Of a DNA stretch of 12,252 bases, positions 7,055-12,252 are shown piece by piece. The notes below the pieces were generated by a model. The model was not told where the DNA came from and made no database searches. It was given only the letters and a program-made list of their open reading frames with translations. Position 1 is the stretch's first letter. Each line of letters starts with the position of its first letter. The stretch covers positions 1 to 12,252 of the forward strand of contig JBMOJH010000103.1 of NCBI GenBank assembly GCA_049316905.1, read 5' to 3'. The DNA is from CAIPVR01 sp049316905. Its GTDB lineage: Bacteria; Actinomycetota; Acidimicrobiia; Acidimicrobiales; Microtrichaceae. The translations under genes were made by a program, and so were the position numbers.

Positions 7055-7706
7055 AGTCGGTGGCGTCGGCCGCGGCGGGTGCCGGTTCGGCCACGACCGG
7101 GGTGTGGTCCTCCCCGGTGTGGTCGTCCCCGACGGGCCCGTCGTGGCCCTCCGCGTCGACCTTCTTCTGGTGGGCGGCCTGGGCCTTCTTGTCGGGCCCG
7201 AGCACCATGGTCATGTTGCGGCCGTCCTGCTTGGGCATCACCTCGACCCGGCCGAGGTGGGCCACCTCCTCCGCCACCCGGTCGAGGATGCGGCGCCCGA
7301 GCTCCGGGTGCTGCATCTCACGGCCACGGAACATGATCGTGACCTTGACCTTGTGGCCCTCGCCCAGGAACTGGGCGACCTTGCGGGTCTTGGTGTCGAA
7401 GTCGCCGCCGCCGATCTTCGGGCGGTACTTCATCTCCTTGACCGTGATGTTGGTGGCCTTCTTGCGGGACTCCTTGGCGCGCTGCTGTGCCTCGTACTTG
7501 AACTTCGTGAAGTTCATGATGCGACACACCGGCGGGTTGGCCCCGGCGGCGACCTCCACGAGGTCCAGGTCCATGGACCTGGCCGCCGTGAGGGCCTCCG
7601 GGAGCGGCTTGATGCCCAACTGGTCCCCGTCGGGGCCGATCAGCCGGACCTCCCGCGCCCGGATCTGCTCGTTGATCCGGGGCTCGTCACTCGCTGGCGC
7701 AGCTAT
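7053..7706 (-). CDS. infC: Translation initiation factor IF-3
   Basis: IF-3 binds the 30S subunit, keeps it from joining 50S and checks the start codon and initiator tRNA. The N-terminal domain shows PRINEQIRAREVRLIGPDG (9-27), DLVEVAAGANPPVCRIMN (48-65) and FTKFKYEAQQ (66-75). The C-terminal domain shows VKEMKYRPKIGGGDFDTKTRKV (89-110) and VTIMFRGREMQHPELG (122-137). Between the upstream in-frame stop and the conserved RIN there is no ATG, GTG or TTG. The best start is ATA at 7704-7706, with GAGGAG nine bases upstream, giving 217 residues. IF-3 genes commonly use rare AUN codons, which lets IF-3 repress itself. A tail rich in His, Asp, Ala and Pro after residue 175 extends beyond the usual 180-residue protein. 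It heads the ribosomal-protein cluster. Confidence 0.96.
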   Translation of the reverse strand: MAAPASDEPRINEQIRAREVRLIGPDGDQLGIKPLPEALTAARSMDLDLVEVAAGANPPVCRIMNFTKFKYEAQQRAKESRKKATNITVKEMKYRPKIGGGDFDTKTRKVAQFLGEGHKVKVTIMFRGREMQHPELGRRILDRVAEEVAHLGRVEVMPKQDGRNMTMVLGPDKKAQAAHQKKVDAEGHDGPVGDDHTGEDHTPVVAEPAPAAADATD

Positions 7707-8003
7707 GGCCGATCACTCCTCAACACCACATCCTTTCGTCGGTGCTATGTCTCGCGACACCCGACCGAAAACGCGGACGGGCGGGTGCCACGGGGCACCC
7801 GCCGACGCGGGACCGGATCGACCGGTCTGGCACGGTCCCGGACTCGAGTGGCACGGTCGGTGCCGTGCCGCGGCCGGGAGGGGCGGGCGCCCACTTGCTC
7901 GGTTGTCGGGCAGTACCGTACCAGCCGTGCCGCCCCGGGCCAGCATCGGGGCCCCGACACGGCCCGGCGAACCCGCACGGCCCCGACGAGAGGCGACCCC
8001 CGA
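7707..8003. promoter_or_regulatory. Divergent intergenic region between infC and the DUF1844-like gene
   Basis: This 297-bp stretch must hold promoters for both directions. Candidate TANNNT -10 words overlap around 7914-7920: TACCGT on plus (7914-7919) and TACGGT on minus (7920-7915). Neither has a convincing -35. A minus-strand start there would give infC a leader of about 200 bases. Other structure includes the hairpin at 7780-7803, the inverted repeat GACCGG/CCGGTC (7811-7827), the direct repeat TGGCACGGTC at 7828 and 7849, and the palindrome TCGGGGCCCCGA (7946-7957). No gene is visible inside. Confidence 0.5.
7768..7803 (-). terminator. Hairpin plus short T-run in the presumed infC leader
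   Basis: GGCGGGTGCC (7780-7789) and GGCACCCGCC (7794-7803) form a perfect ten-pair stem with a four-base loop. On the minus strand TTTT (7771-7768) follows eight bases after the stem. If infC transcription starts upstream of 7803 this could act as a leader attenuator. The gap before the T-run and its shortness make a true intrinsic terminator uncertain. It may instead protect the leader or end antisense transcripts. Confidence 0.35.
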
Positions 8004-8501
8004 ATGAGCTCCCTGTGGACCCCCGACGGTGAACGGCCCGTGCGCCGCGACTCCCCCGGCGCCGCCGACGCACCCGACGGCCCGCCCGCCGGGGTCGCGC
8101 CCGATGGCAGCGAGGGCGGCGACGCCGGCGTGCCGCCGGAGGTCCTCCGTCAGGCCGCCGAGGCCATGGGCCTCGACCTCGACGCCCTCGACGAGCAGGA
8201 CCGCGCGCAGCTGCGAGCGGAACTCGCCGAGATGCTCCGCGTCCGCCGGGAGCTCGCCGAACAGCCGGCGGCCGAGGTCCTGGTGAACCACGTGCAGCGG
8301 TTCTTCGACCTCGTCCTCATCTACCTCGAGGCGGAACCGCCGCGCTTCACGGAGGCCGCCACGGTCATCGAGGGCCTCCGCGGCCTCGTGGAGGGGGTCG
8401 GCGACCGCTTCGGGCAGTACACCGAGGTGACCCACCAGGTGGTGGCGCAGGCCCAGATGCTGTTCGTCCAGGTCAAGGAGCAACAGGCGGGGGCGGAGTG
8501 A
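8004..8501 (+). CDS. DUF1844-like protein of unknown function
   Basis: The 165-residue protein has a disordered N-terminus rich in Pro, Gly, Asp and Ala (about 8-43). A charged helical segment follows (VPPEVLRQAAEAMGLDLDAL, 43-62), then a helical core EVLVNHVQRFFDLVLIYLEA (91-110) and ATVIEGLRGLVEGVGDRFGQ (119-138) ending in LFVQVKEQQ. The core pattern (helix, then an AxxxIxxLxxLVEGxG stretch, then a final LxxxFVQ helix) and the MSSLWTP start resemble actinobacterial DUF1844 proteins, which as I recall lie beside infC. There is no signal peptide and the protein is probably cytoplasmic. ATG at 8004 has GAGAGG ten bases upstream. The end overlaps the convergent cold-shock-like gene by 29 bp. 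No molecular role is known to me. Confidence 0.8.
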   Translation: MSSLWTPDGERPVRRDSPGAADAPDGPPAGVAPDGSEGGDAGVPPEVLRQAAEAMGLDLDALDEQDRAQLRAELAEMLRVRRELAEQPAAEVLVNHVQRFFDLVLIYLEAEPPRFTEAATVIEGLRGLVEGVGDRFGQYTEVTHQVVAQAQMLFVQVKEQQAGAE

Positions 8502-8718
8502 CCCCCAGCGGGGTGACCGCCACGGCCTCGGTCCGCCCGTCCCGGGCCGGAACCACCTCGTAGGCCACCCGGGCACCGACCGGCACGGTGCGGGTGCCGT
8601 CGGTCAGCGACGTGCAGTGGAACCGGTGCCCGATGCCGTCGTCGCCGAGCACCACGCCGAGCCCGGCCGGATCGTCGAACTCGGTCACCGAGCCGCGGTG
8701 GACGGTCGCGCGGGCCAC
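8473..8718 (-). CDS. Small cold-shock-domain-like protein, degenerate RNA-binding motifs
   Basis: The 81-residue protein has the layout of a cold-shock (OB-fold) domain: GSVTEFDDPAGLGVV (9-23), a DDG turn (26-28), FHCTSLTDGTRTVPVGARVAY (33-53), and a final strand with EAVAVTPLG. In classical Csp proteins the two RNP motifs carry aromatic residues (KGFGFI and VFVHF). Here they read AGLGVV and HRFHCT, so most stacking residues are lost and nucleic-acid binding cannot be assumed. GTG at 8716-8718 lies seven bases after the hisG stop, so the two genes are probably one transcript. No clear ribosome binding site is seen, which fits coupling to hisG. The last residues (PPPPVAP) are encoded opposite the end of the DUF1844-like gene. 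Confidence 0.8.
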   Translation of the reverse strand: MARATVHRGSVTEFDDPAGLGVVLGDDGIGHRFHCTSLTDGTRTVPVGARVAYEVVPARDGRTEAVAVTPLGVTPPPPVAP

Positions 8719-8725
8719 GGTCGGC

Positions 8726-9601
8726 TCAGTGGACGATCTTCGACAACGGGAGCTCGATCAGATCGGTGGCCCCGGCGTCCTTGAGCGCGGGGATCAGGAT
8801 GTTGATCTCCCGCTTCGGCACCACCGTCTCCACCGCGTAGCCGGCCGAGCCGTAGAGCTCGTTCACCGTGGGCGTCTTCATCGCCGGCAGCACCTCGATC
8901 ACGGCGTCGAGGTGCTCGGCGGCCACGTTCAACTTCAGGAGCACCTTGCCGCGGGCCTCGAGCACGCCCTGCAGGAGGGTCATCACCTGCTCCATCGCGT
9001 GGCGCTTGGCCGGGTCCGCGTACGCCGCGGGGTTGGCCACCAGCTCGGTGTACGAGACGAGGATCGTGTCGAGGATCCGCAGGCCCGCCGCCCGCAGCGC
9101 CGATCCGGTCTCGGTGATGTCGACGACGCAGTCCACGATGTCGGGGACCTTCGCCTCCGTGGCGCCGTAGGAGAGCCGCACGTCGGCCGCCACCCCGCGG
9201 TCCGCGAAGTGCCGGCGGGTCAGCTCCGGGTACTCGGTGGAGACGCGGACCCCGGCGGGGAGGTCGGCCACCTCCTGGTACGGCGAGTCCTCCGGGACCG
9301 CCACCACCACCCGGATCGGGTTGCTGGTGGCCTTCGAGTAGCGCATCTCCCCCAGCGACACGACCTCCGACCCGGTCTCCTCCACCCAGTCGCGCCCGGT
9401 GATGCCGAGGTCGAACAGGCCGTCGGCGACGTAGGTGGGGATCTCCTGGGGCCGCAGGATCCGCACCGAGCCGATCCGGGGGTCGTCGATCTCCGCCCGG
9501 TAGTTCACCGCCGAGCTCCGCCGGACCGGCAGGTCGGCGGCGTCGAACAGTTCCATGGTCGCCTTTTCGAGCGACCCCTTCGGCAGGACCAAGGAGAGCA
9601 C
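8726..9601 (-). CDS. hisG: ATP phosphoribosyltransferase, long form
   Basis: HisG joins ATP and PRPP to give phosphoribosyl-ATP, the first and feedback-controlled step of histidine synthesis. The protein starts MLSLVLPKGSLEKATMELF. It has the periplasmic-binding-like catalytic fold with YVADGLFDLGITGRDWVEE (57-75) and the PRPP-binding stretch CVVDITETGSALRAAGL (158-174). A C-terminal ACT-like domain (about 215-291, VLPAMKTPTVNELYG) marks the long, hexameric, histidine-inhibited form. The 291 residues are normal for it. I chose GTG at 9599-9601 because it gives the conserved N-terminus directly; extension toward 9721 adds non-conserved sequence. TACCCT lies eight bases upstream, fitting a leaderless mRNA. 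No hisE is beside it in this window. Confidence 0.97.
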   Translation of the reverse strand: MLSLVLPKGSLEKATMELFDAADLPVRRSSAVNYRAEIDDPRIGSVRILRPQEIPTYVADGLFDLGITGRDWVEETGSEVVSLGEMRYSKATSNPIRVVVAVPEDSPYQEVADLPAGVRVSTEYPELTRRHFADRGVAADVRLSYGATEAKVPDIVDCVVDITETGSALRAAGLRILDTILVSYTELVANPAAYADPAKRHAMEQVMTLLQGVLEARGKVLLKLNVAAEHLDAVIEVLPAMKTPTVNELYGSAGYAVETVVPKREINILIPALKDAGATDLIELPLSKIVH

Positions 9602-9803
9602 GACGGGCGAGGGTAGCCGTGGCCCGTGTCCACCGGGGAAACGGATTCGCCGGGACGGCGATGTGGCTATTTGACCACCCTCCGTGAAAAGAGTCGGGAT
9701 CATATCGGGGCCCGTGGACACGCTGGGTGATGGTGTGCTTGAGTACCCGGCAGCCCGGCACCGAGAGGTGCCGCTGGGGAGGGCGTGTCAGAAGGGCGAC
9801 ACG
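9602..9803. promoter_or_regulatory. Divergent promoter region of hisG and the acyltransferase gene
   Basis: For hisG, TACCCT on the minus strand (9615-9610) is a candidate -10 with start at or next to the GTG. A better-matching TATGAT lies further upstream (9704-9699) and would give a leader of about 90 bases. Neither has a good -35. On the plus strand TTGACC (9671-9676) resembles a -35, but no -10 lies at the right distance. These are guesses from word matching. Confidence 0.35.
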
Positions 9804-10577
9804 TTGGCGACTCCACAGCTCCTGCGACCGGACCGGGCGTCCCGGGCTCCCGGCCCGGACACCTCCGCTGCCACGACGTCGCGTTCGGCGGCGGCCCCCG
9901 AGCCCACGGTCGTGGGCGACGAGACCCTGCGGGACCTCGAGCCCGAGCGCCTCGACGCCCACCTCGACGTGCACGCCGTGGATCCCGGTCAGGCCCTGTG
10001 GGAGTCGGCCGAGCAGTTCGTGTACGACGTGTTCCGGATCTCGGGGTTCTGCGGCGAGTCGCCGCGGCGCTTCGTGGAGGAGACCGAGCCGTGGCGGGCC
10101 GGTAGCCGGCTCCACGTGATCACGGAGCGGTCATCGGTGGTCGGCGTGGCCCGGACCATCATCGGCCGCTACGACGAGCTGCCGGTCAGCCAGTTCGAGC
10201 CCGAGATCGAGGTGCCCGACGGAGAGCTGTGCGAGATCGGTTCGCTCGCGGTCCGGCCCACGCAGCGGGGCCTCGGCGTGGCGAACGAGCTGCACCGCCG
10301 GGCTTTCCGCGAGGGCTTCGACCGCCGGGTCGCGGGCTTCTGCTTCCTGGTGGACCAGTGGATGTTCGACTTCTTCCGGGACCAGTACGGCCTGCCCGTC
10401 CGCGCGCTGGCGGCCCCGCGCCGCTTCATGGGCGGTGACGTCGTCCCCACCGGCATGTGGATGCCGGAGATGCTGCACGTGATCGCCCGCATCCGGCCGA
10501 ACGTCTACCGGTGGTCGGTGGAGGGACTGTCGCCGCGGGTGTTCCGGGAGATGGACCTGCCGGCCGTGATCGACTGA
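9804..10577 (+). CDS. GNAT-fold acyltransferase resembling LuxI/FeeM-type synthases
   Basis: The first 35 or so residues are Ala/Pro/Ser/Thr-rich and look disordered. From about residue 63 to 230 the pattern fits the GNAT superfamily. VVGVARTIIGRYDELP (112-127) is a central strand. CEIGSLAVRPTQRGLGVANEL (143-163) includes the acyl-CoA-binding loop (Q-R-G-L-G-V-A). FCFLVDQWMFDFFRDQYGLPVRALAAP (179-205) has the shape of the matching region in LuxI autoinducer synthases and N-acyl amino acid synthases. A specific acceptor or acyl chain cannot be read from the sequence, and an ordinary N-acetyltransferase remains possible. The start is uncertain. I chose TTG at 9804 because AGAAGG lies eight bases upstream, giving 257 residues. 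An in-frame GTG at 9684 lacks a ribosome site and would add 40 poorly conserved-looking residues. It diverges from hisG. Confidence 0.75.
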   Translation: MATPQLLRPDRASRAPGPDTSAATTSRSAAAPEPTVVGDETLRDLEPERLDAHLDVHAVDPGQALWESAEQFVYDVFRISGFCGESPRRFVEETEPWRAGSRLHVITERSSVVGVARTIIGRYDELPVSQFEPEIEVPDGELCEIGSLAVRPTQRGLGVANELHRRAFREGFDRRVAGFCFLVDQWMFDFFRDQYGLPVRALAAPRRFMGGDVVPTGMWMPEMLHVIARIRPNVYRWSVEGLSPRVFREMDLPAVID

Positions 10578-10626
10578 CCGCCGTGGGAGCTCGCGCTGTG
10601 TCCGCGGCACGGCCCGGGGCGGCCCG

Positions 10627-10632
10627 TAGGAT
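10627..10632 (+). promoter_or_regulatory. Possible -10 element for the four-helix membrane protein gene
   Basis: TAGGAT fits the TANNNT pattern and would start an mRNA with a leader of about 37 bases before the GTG at 10676. No -35 is recognisable, so the evidence is weak. Confidence 0.25.
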
Positions 10633-10675
10633 CGGAGCCGTCCGGGGCCTGGAGGGGACCGGGACGGGAGGCATC

Positions 10676-11131
10676 GTGAGCGACGGCGGGGCCGTCAGCT
10701 GGTGGAACGACATCCGCTCGCTCGGCGTGTTCGGGCGGGCGTGGTCGGTGGGGATCCTGCTGTTCTCCGCCGCCCGGGCGCTGATCGCCTGGCCGACGCT
10801 GGGGCGCTACGGCGTCGACCCCTGGCTGTTCCTCGCCATCGACATCGTCACCGCGTTGCCCTACGGCGTGGCGCAGGCCGTCACCGTGAAGATCCTGCGT
10901 GACCCTTCCCGGCCGGCCGGCCACGCCGCCGGCTGGGCCACCGTGGTGGGCGTCGCGTTCCTCGCCCCGTACGTCTACATCTTCGTCGCGAGCGGCTCGA
11001 TGCCGGTCTACGCCTACCTCGGCGTGCTGCTCTGGATGGCGCTGTTCGGGGTCCTCGCCGTGCTCCGGATGCGCAAGCAGGTGCGGGCCACCGAGAACGA
11101 GCCCCGGACGGAGGGCTCCCCAACTCCTTGA
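10676..11131 (+). CDS. Small four-helix membrane protein, unknown function
   Basis: I do not recognise a family. The 151-residue protein has four likely membrane helices: about 20-40 (GRAWSVGILLFSAARALIAW), 49-73 (WLFLAIDIVTALPYGVAQAV), 84-106 (GWATVVGVAFLAPYVYIFVA) and 110-132 (MPVYAYLGVLLWMALFGVLA). A short Asp/Gly start precedes them. A charged cytoplasmic-looking tail follows (RMRKQVRATENEPRTEG). There is no signal peptide other than the first helix, and there are no obvious catalytic residues. GTG at 10676 is preceded by GGGAGG; a longer frame upstream would overlap the acyltransferase gene and lacks a ribosome site. It lies 98 bp after that gene and 48 bp before the next membrane protein gene on the same strand, so an operon with the latter is plausible. 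The reading frame is well supported; no function is proposed. Confidence 0.75.
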   Translation: MSDGGAVSWWNDIRSLGVFGRAWSVGILLFSAARALIAWPTLGRYGVDPWLFLAIDIVTALPYGVAQAVTVKILRDPSRPAGHAAGWATVVGVAFLAPYVYIFVASGSMPVYAYLGVLLWMALFGVLAVLRMRKQVRATENEPRTEGSPTP

Positions 11132-11136
11132 TTCCC

Positions 11137-11172
11137 CGGTCGACCCGCCGATCCTGTGCGGGAGATCGACCG
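11137..11172 (+). other. Imperfect hairpin just upstream of the last gene
   Basis: CGGTCGA (11137-11143) pairs with TCGACCG (11166-11172), and inside it CCCGC (11144-11148) pairs with GCGGG (11158-11162). A three-base bulge separates the two stems and the loop has nine bases. It ends where the GAGG ribosome site of the following gene begins. No T-run follows, so it is not an obvious terminator. A role in translation of the next gene is speculative. Confidence 0.35.
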
Positions 11173-11179
11173 AGGAACC

Positions 11180-12252
11180 ATGGCAGGCGGAACGAGCCAC
11201 ACCACCGACATCGACCACCGACGCGCCACGGGGCCGCTGCGCGCCTTCGTGGCGTTCAGTGCAGTGTCCTACGTGGCGCTGCTCCTGCTACCGCCCGACC
11301 TGGCCGGACCGGCCTACGTCCTGTTCGGCGTGACCGCGCTCACGATCGTGGCGGTCCGCATCCGGTCCCTGCCCGGACCGATCCGCCGGGCCGCCACCTA
11401 CATGGTGCTGGCGGGCTCGTCCTCGCTGGCCGGAGCCGTGATGCGGGCCGTGCACGGGATGATCGCCGGGATCGACTACCCCTTCCCCTCCCCCGCCGAC
11501 CTGTTCAGCGCGGCCGCCTATCCGCTGTTCCTGGCCGCCATCATCACGATCGTCCGCCACCGCGTGGGTCGCATCACCGCGGACCTCACGCTCGACGCGG
11601 TGGTCGGCGGCGTGGCCGCCGGCCTCCTCCAGTGGCAGCTGATCCTGCTGCCCTACCTCGAGACCACCACGGCGGCCCCTGCGGCGCGGGCCATGAACGT
11701 GGCCTACAGCCTCCTGTCGATCCTGCTCGTCATGGCGGCGTGCATGGCGCTCGTCGCCGGCGGCAACCGGACCACGAGCAACCGCCTCCTGGCCGCGGGC
11801 CTCCTCGCGACGGTGGCGCTCGACGTGGCCGCCACCCTGATCACCGCCGGCCGCGCGCCCGAGGAGTTGCGGCTGATCCTGGCGCCACTCGTGTTCATCC
11901 TCGGCGGCGCCGGTCTCCTGCACCCGTCGGTGGTGCACCTGATGGAGCGCCCCTCCGACCCGGCCCAGGTCCGCCGCCTCACCAACAAGCGGATCGGCGT
12001 GCTGGCCCTGGCCCTGCTCACGGCCCCGGTGCTCATGGTGGTGGGCCTCGCCGGCGAGCAGGCGACGCTCTGGCTCCCCGCCCTCGGCGCCCTTGCGCTC
12101 GCCCCCCTCGTGCTGATCCGGCTGGGTCGGGTGGTCCGCGAGAACGAGGGAATGGCGATCCTCGAGGCGACGCTGCGGTCCGTCGGCGAGCGTCTCGTGG
12201 GCGCGGACAGTCCCGCGGATGTCCAGCGGGTGATCACGGTCGGCGCCGAGCA
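11180..12252 (+). CDS. Polytopic membrane protein entering a GAF-like domain, 3' end cut by window edge
   Basis: The 357 visible residues contain about ten hydrophobic helices (roughly 20-38, 43-60, 72-92, 105-125, 138-158, 173-193, 203-222, 231-248, 271-290 and 297-315). The loop YPFPSPADLFSAAAYPLFLAA (100-120) resembles the P-S-x-A-D-L-F-x-x-x-Y-P-L motif in the membrane part of many actinobacterial GGDEF/EAL signalling proteins. After the last helix, RVVRENEGMAILEATLRSVGERLVGADSPADVQRVITVGAE (317-357) looks like a linker followed by the first helix and strand of a GAF domain. I therefore expect a sensor with a cyclic-di-GMP or kinase output beyond the window. The output domain itself is not visible. 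ATG at 11180 has GAGG four bases upstream. The frame stays open to the last base. Confidence 0.72.
   Translation, partial: MAGGTSHTTDIDHRRATGPLRAFVAFSAVSYVALLLLPPDLAGPAYVLFGVTALTIVAVRIRSLPGPIRRAATYMVLAGSSSLAGAVMRAVHGMIAGIDYPFPSPADLFSAAAYPLFLAAIITIVRHRVGRITADLTLDAVVGGVAAGLLQWQLILLPYLETTTAAPAARAMNVAYSLLSILLVMAACMALVAGGNRTTSNRLLAAGLLATVALDVAATLITAGRAPEELRLILAPLVFILGGAGLLHPSVVHLMERPSDPAQVRRLTNKRIGVLALALLTAPVLMVVGLAGEQATLWLPALGALALAPLVLIRLGRVVRENEGMAILEATLRSVGERLVGADSPADVQRVITVGAE

Noticed and set aside
7946..7957. Perfect 12-bp palindrome TCGGGGCCCCGA
   Set aside because: It could be an operator, but GC-only palindromes of this size are common by chance in such DNA, and nothing ties it to a start or promoter.
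7032..8003. Plus-strand open frame running through infC antisense into the DUF1844-like gene
   Set aside because: The part before 8004 is antisense to IF-3 and intergenic. The real protein begins at the ATG at 8004, where the family-like N-terminus starts.
9602..9721. Longer HisG starting near 9721
   Set aside because: The added residues (MSTGPDMIPTLFTEGG...) have no HisG similarity, and the conserved N-terminus LSLVLPKGSLEKA begins just after the GTG at 9601.
11288..12237. Minus-strand open frames opposite the last membrane protein gene
   Set aside because: They are His/Arg/Gly-rich with no domain, whereas the plus frame gives regular hydrophobic helices with a ribosome site.
1..12252. CRISPR arrays, insertion sequences, tRNA genes, phage or toxin genes
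   Set aside because: I looked for regular spaced repeats, transposase motifs, terminal inverted repeats and cloverleaf-like sequence and saw none.

Overview
The window is very GC-rich and gene-dense. Codons end almost always in G or C, several genes start with GTG or TTG, and neighbouring genes often overlap by four bases. This points to a high-GC actinobacterium. A deep-branching class such as Acidimicrobiia is my guess from the style of the accessory proteins; nothing here proves it. I see no tRNA or rRNA gene, CRISPR array, insertion sequence or phage gene, and no gene-free stretch longer than 300 bp.

The left two thirds (1-7706) is one long minus-strand series read from right to left: infC, rpmI, rplT, a TrmH/SpoU-family RNA methyltransferase, pheS, pheT, then argC and argB, which runs off the left edge. 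From memory this matches the actinobacterial order seen in Mycobacterium (infC-rpmI-rplT-tsnR-pheS-pheT-argCJB...). One difference stands out: argJ, normally between argC and argB, is absent, and the argC stop overlaps the argB start. The translation genes supply initiation factor 3, two 50S proteins, an RNA-modifying enzyme and both subunits of phenylalanyl-tRNA synthetase. argC and argB catalyse consecutive steps of arginine synthesis. They have their own candidate promoter, with an ATGCA/TGCAT repeat cluster resembling an ARG box and a -10 placed for a leaderless mRNA.

A 297-bp divergent region (7707-8003) separates infC from a plus-strand DUF1844-like gene. It holds a possible infC leader hairpin and repeated GGCACGG words. 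infC appears to start at ATA, a rare codon of the kind expected for this self-regulated gene. The infC-rpmI gap encodes four complementary arms that can fold in mutually exclusive ways.

The right third (8473-12252) holds hisG followed by a small, degenerate cold-shock-domain protein on the minus strand. Divergent from hisG, on the plus strand, are a GNAT-fold acyltransferase resembling LuxI/FeeM signal synthases, a four-helix membrane protein of unknown function, and the N-terminal part of a roughly ten-helix membrane protein that appears to be entering a GAF domain, so probably a signalling protein.

The most noteworthy signals are the infC-rpmI RNA switch candidate, the ATA start of infC, the missing argJ, and the LuxI/FeeM-like acyltransferase. 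I did not find a clearly new multi-gene system.
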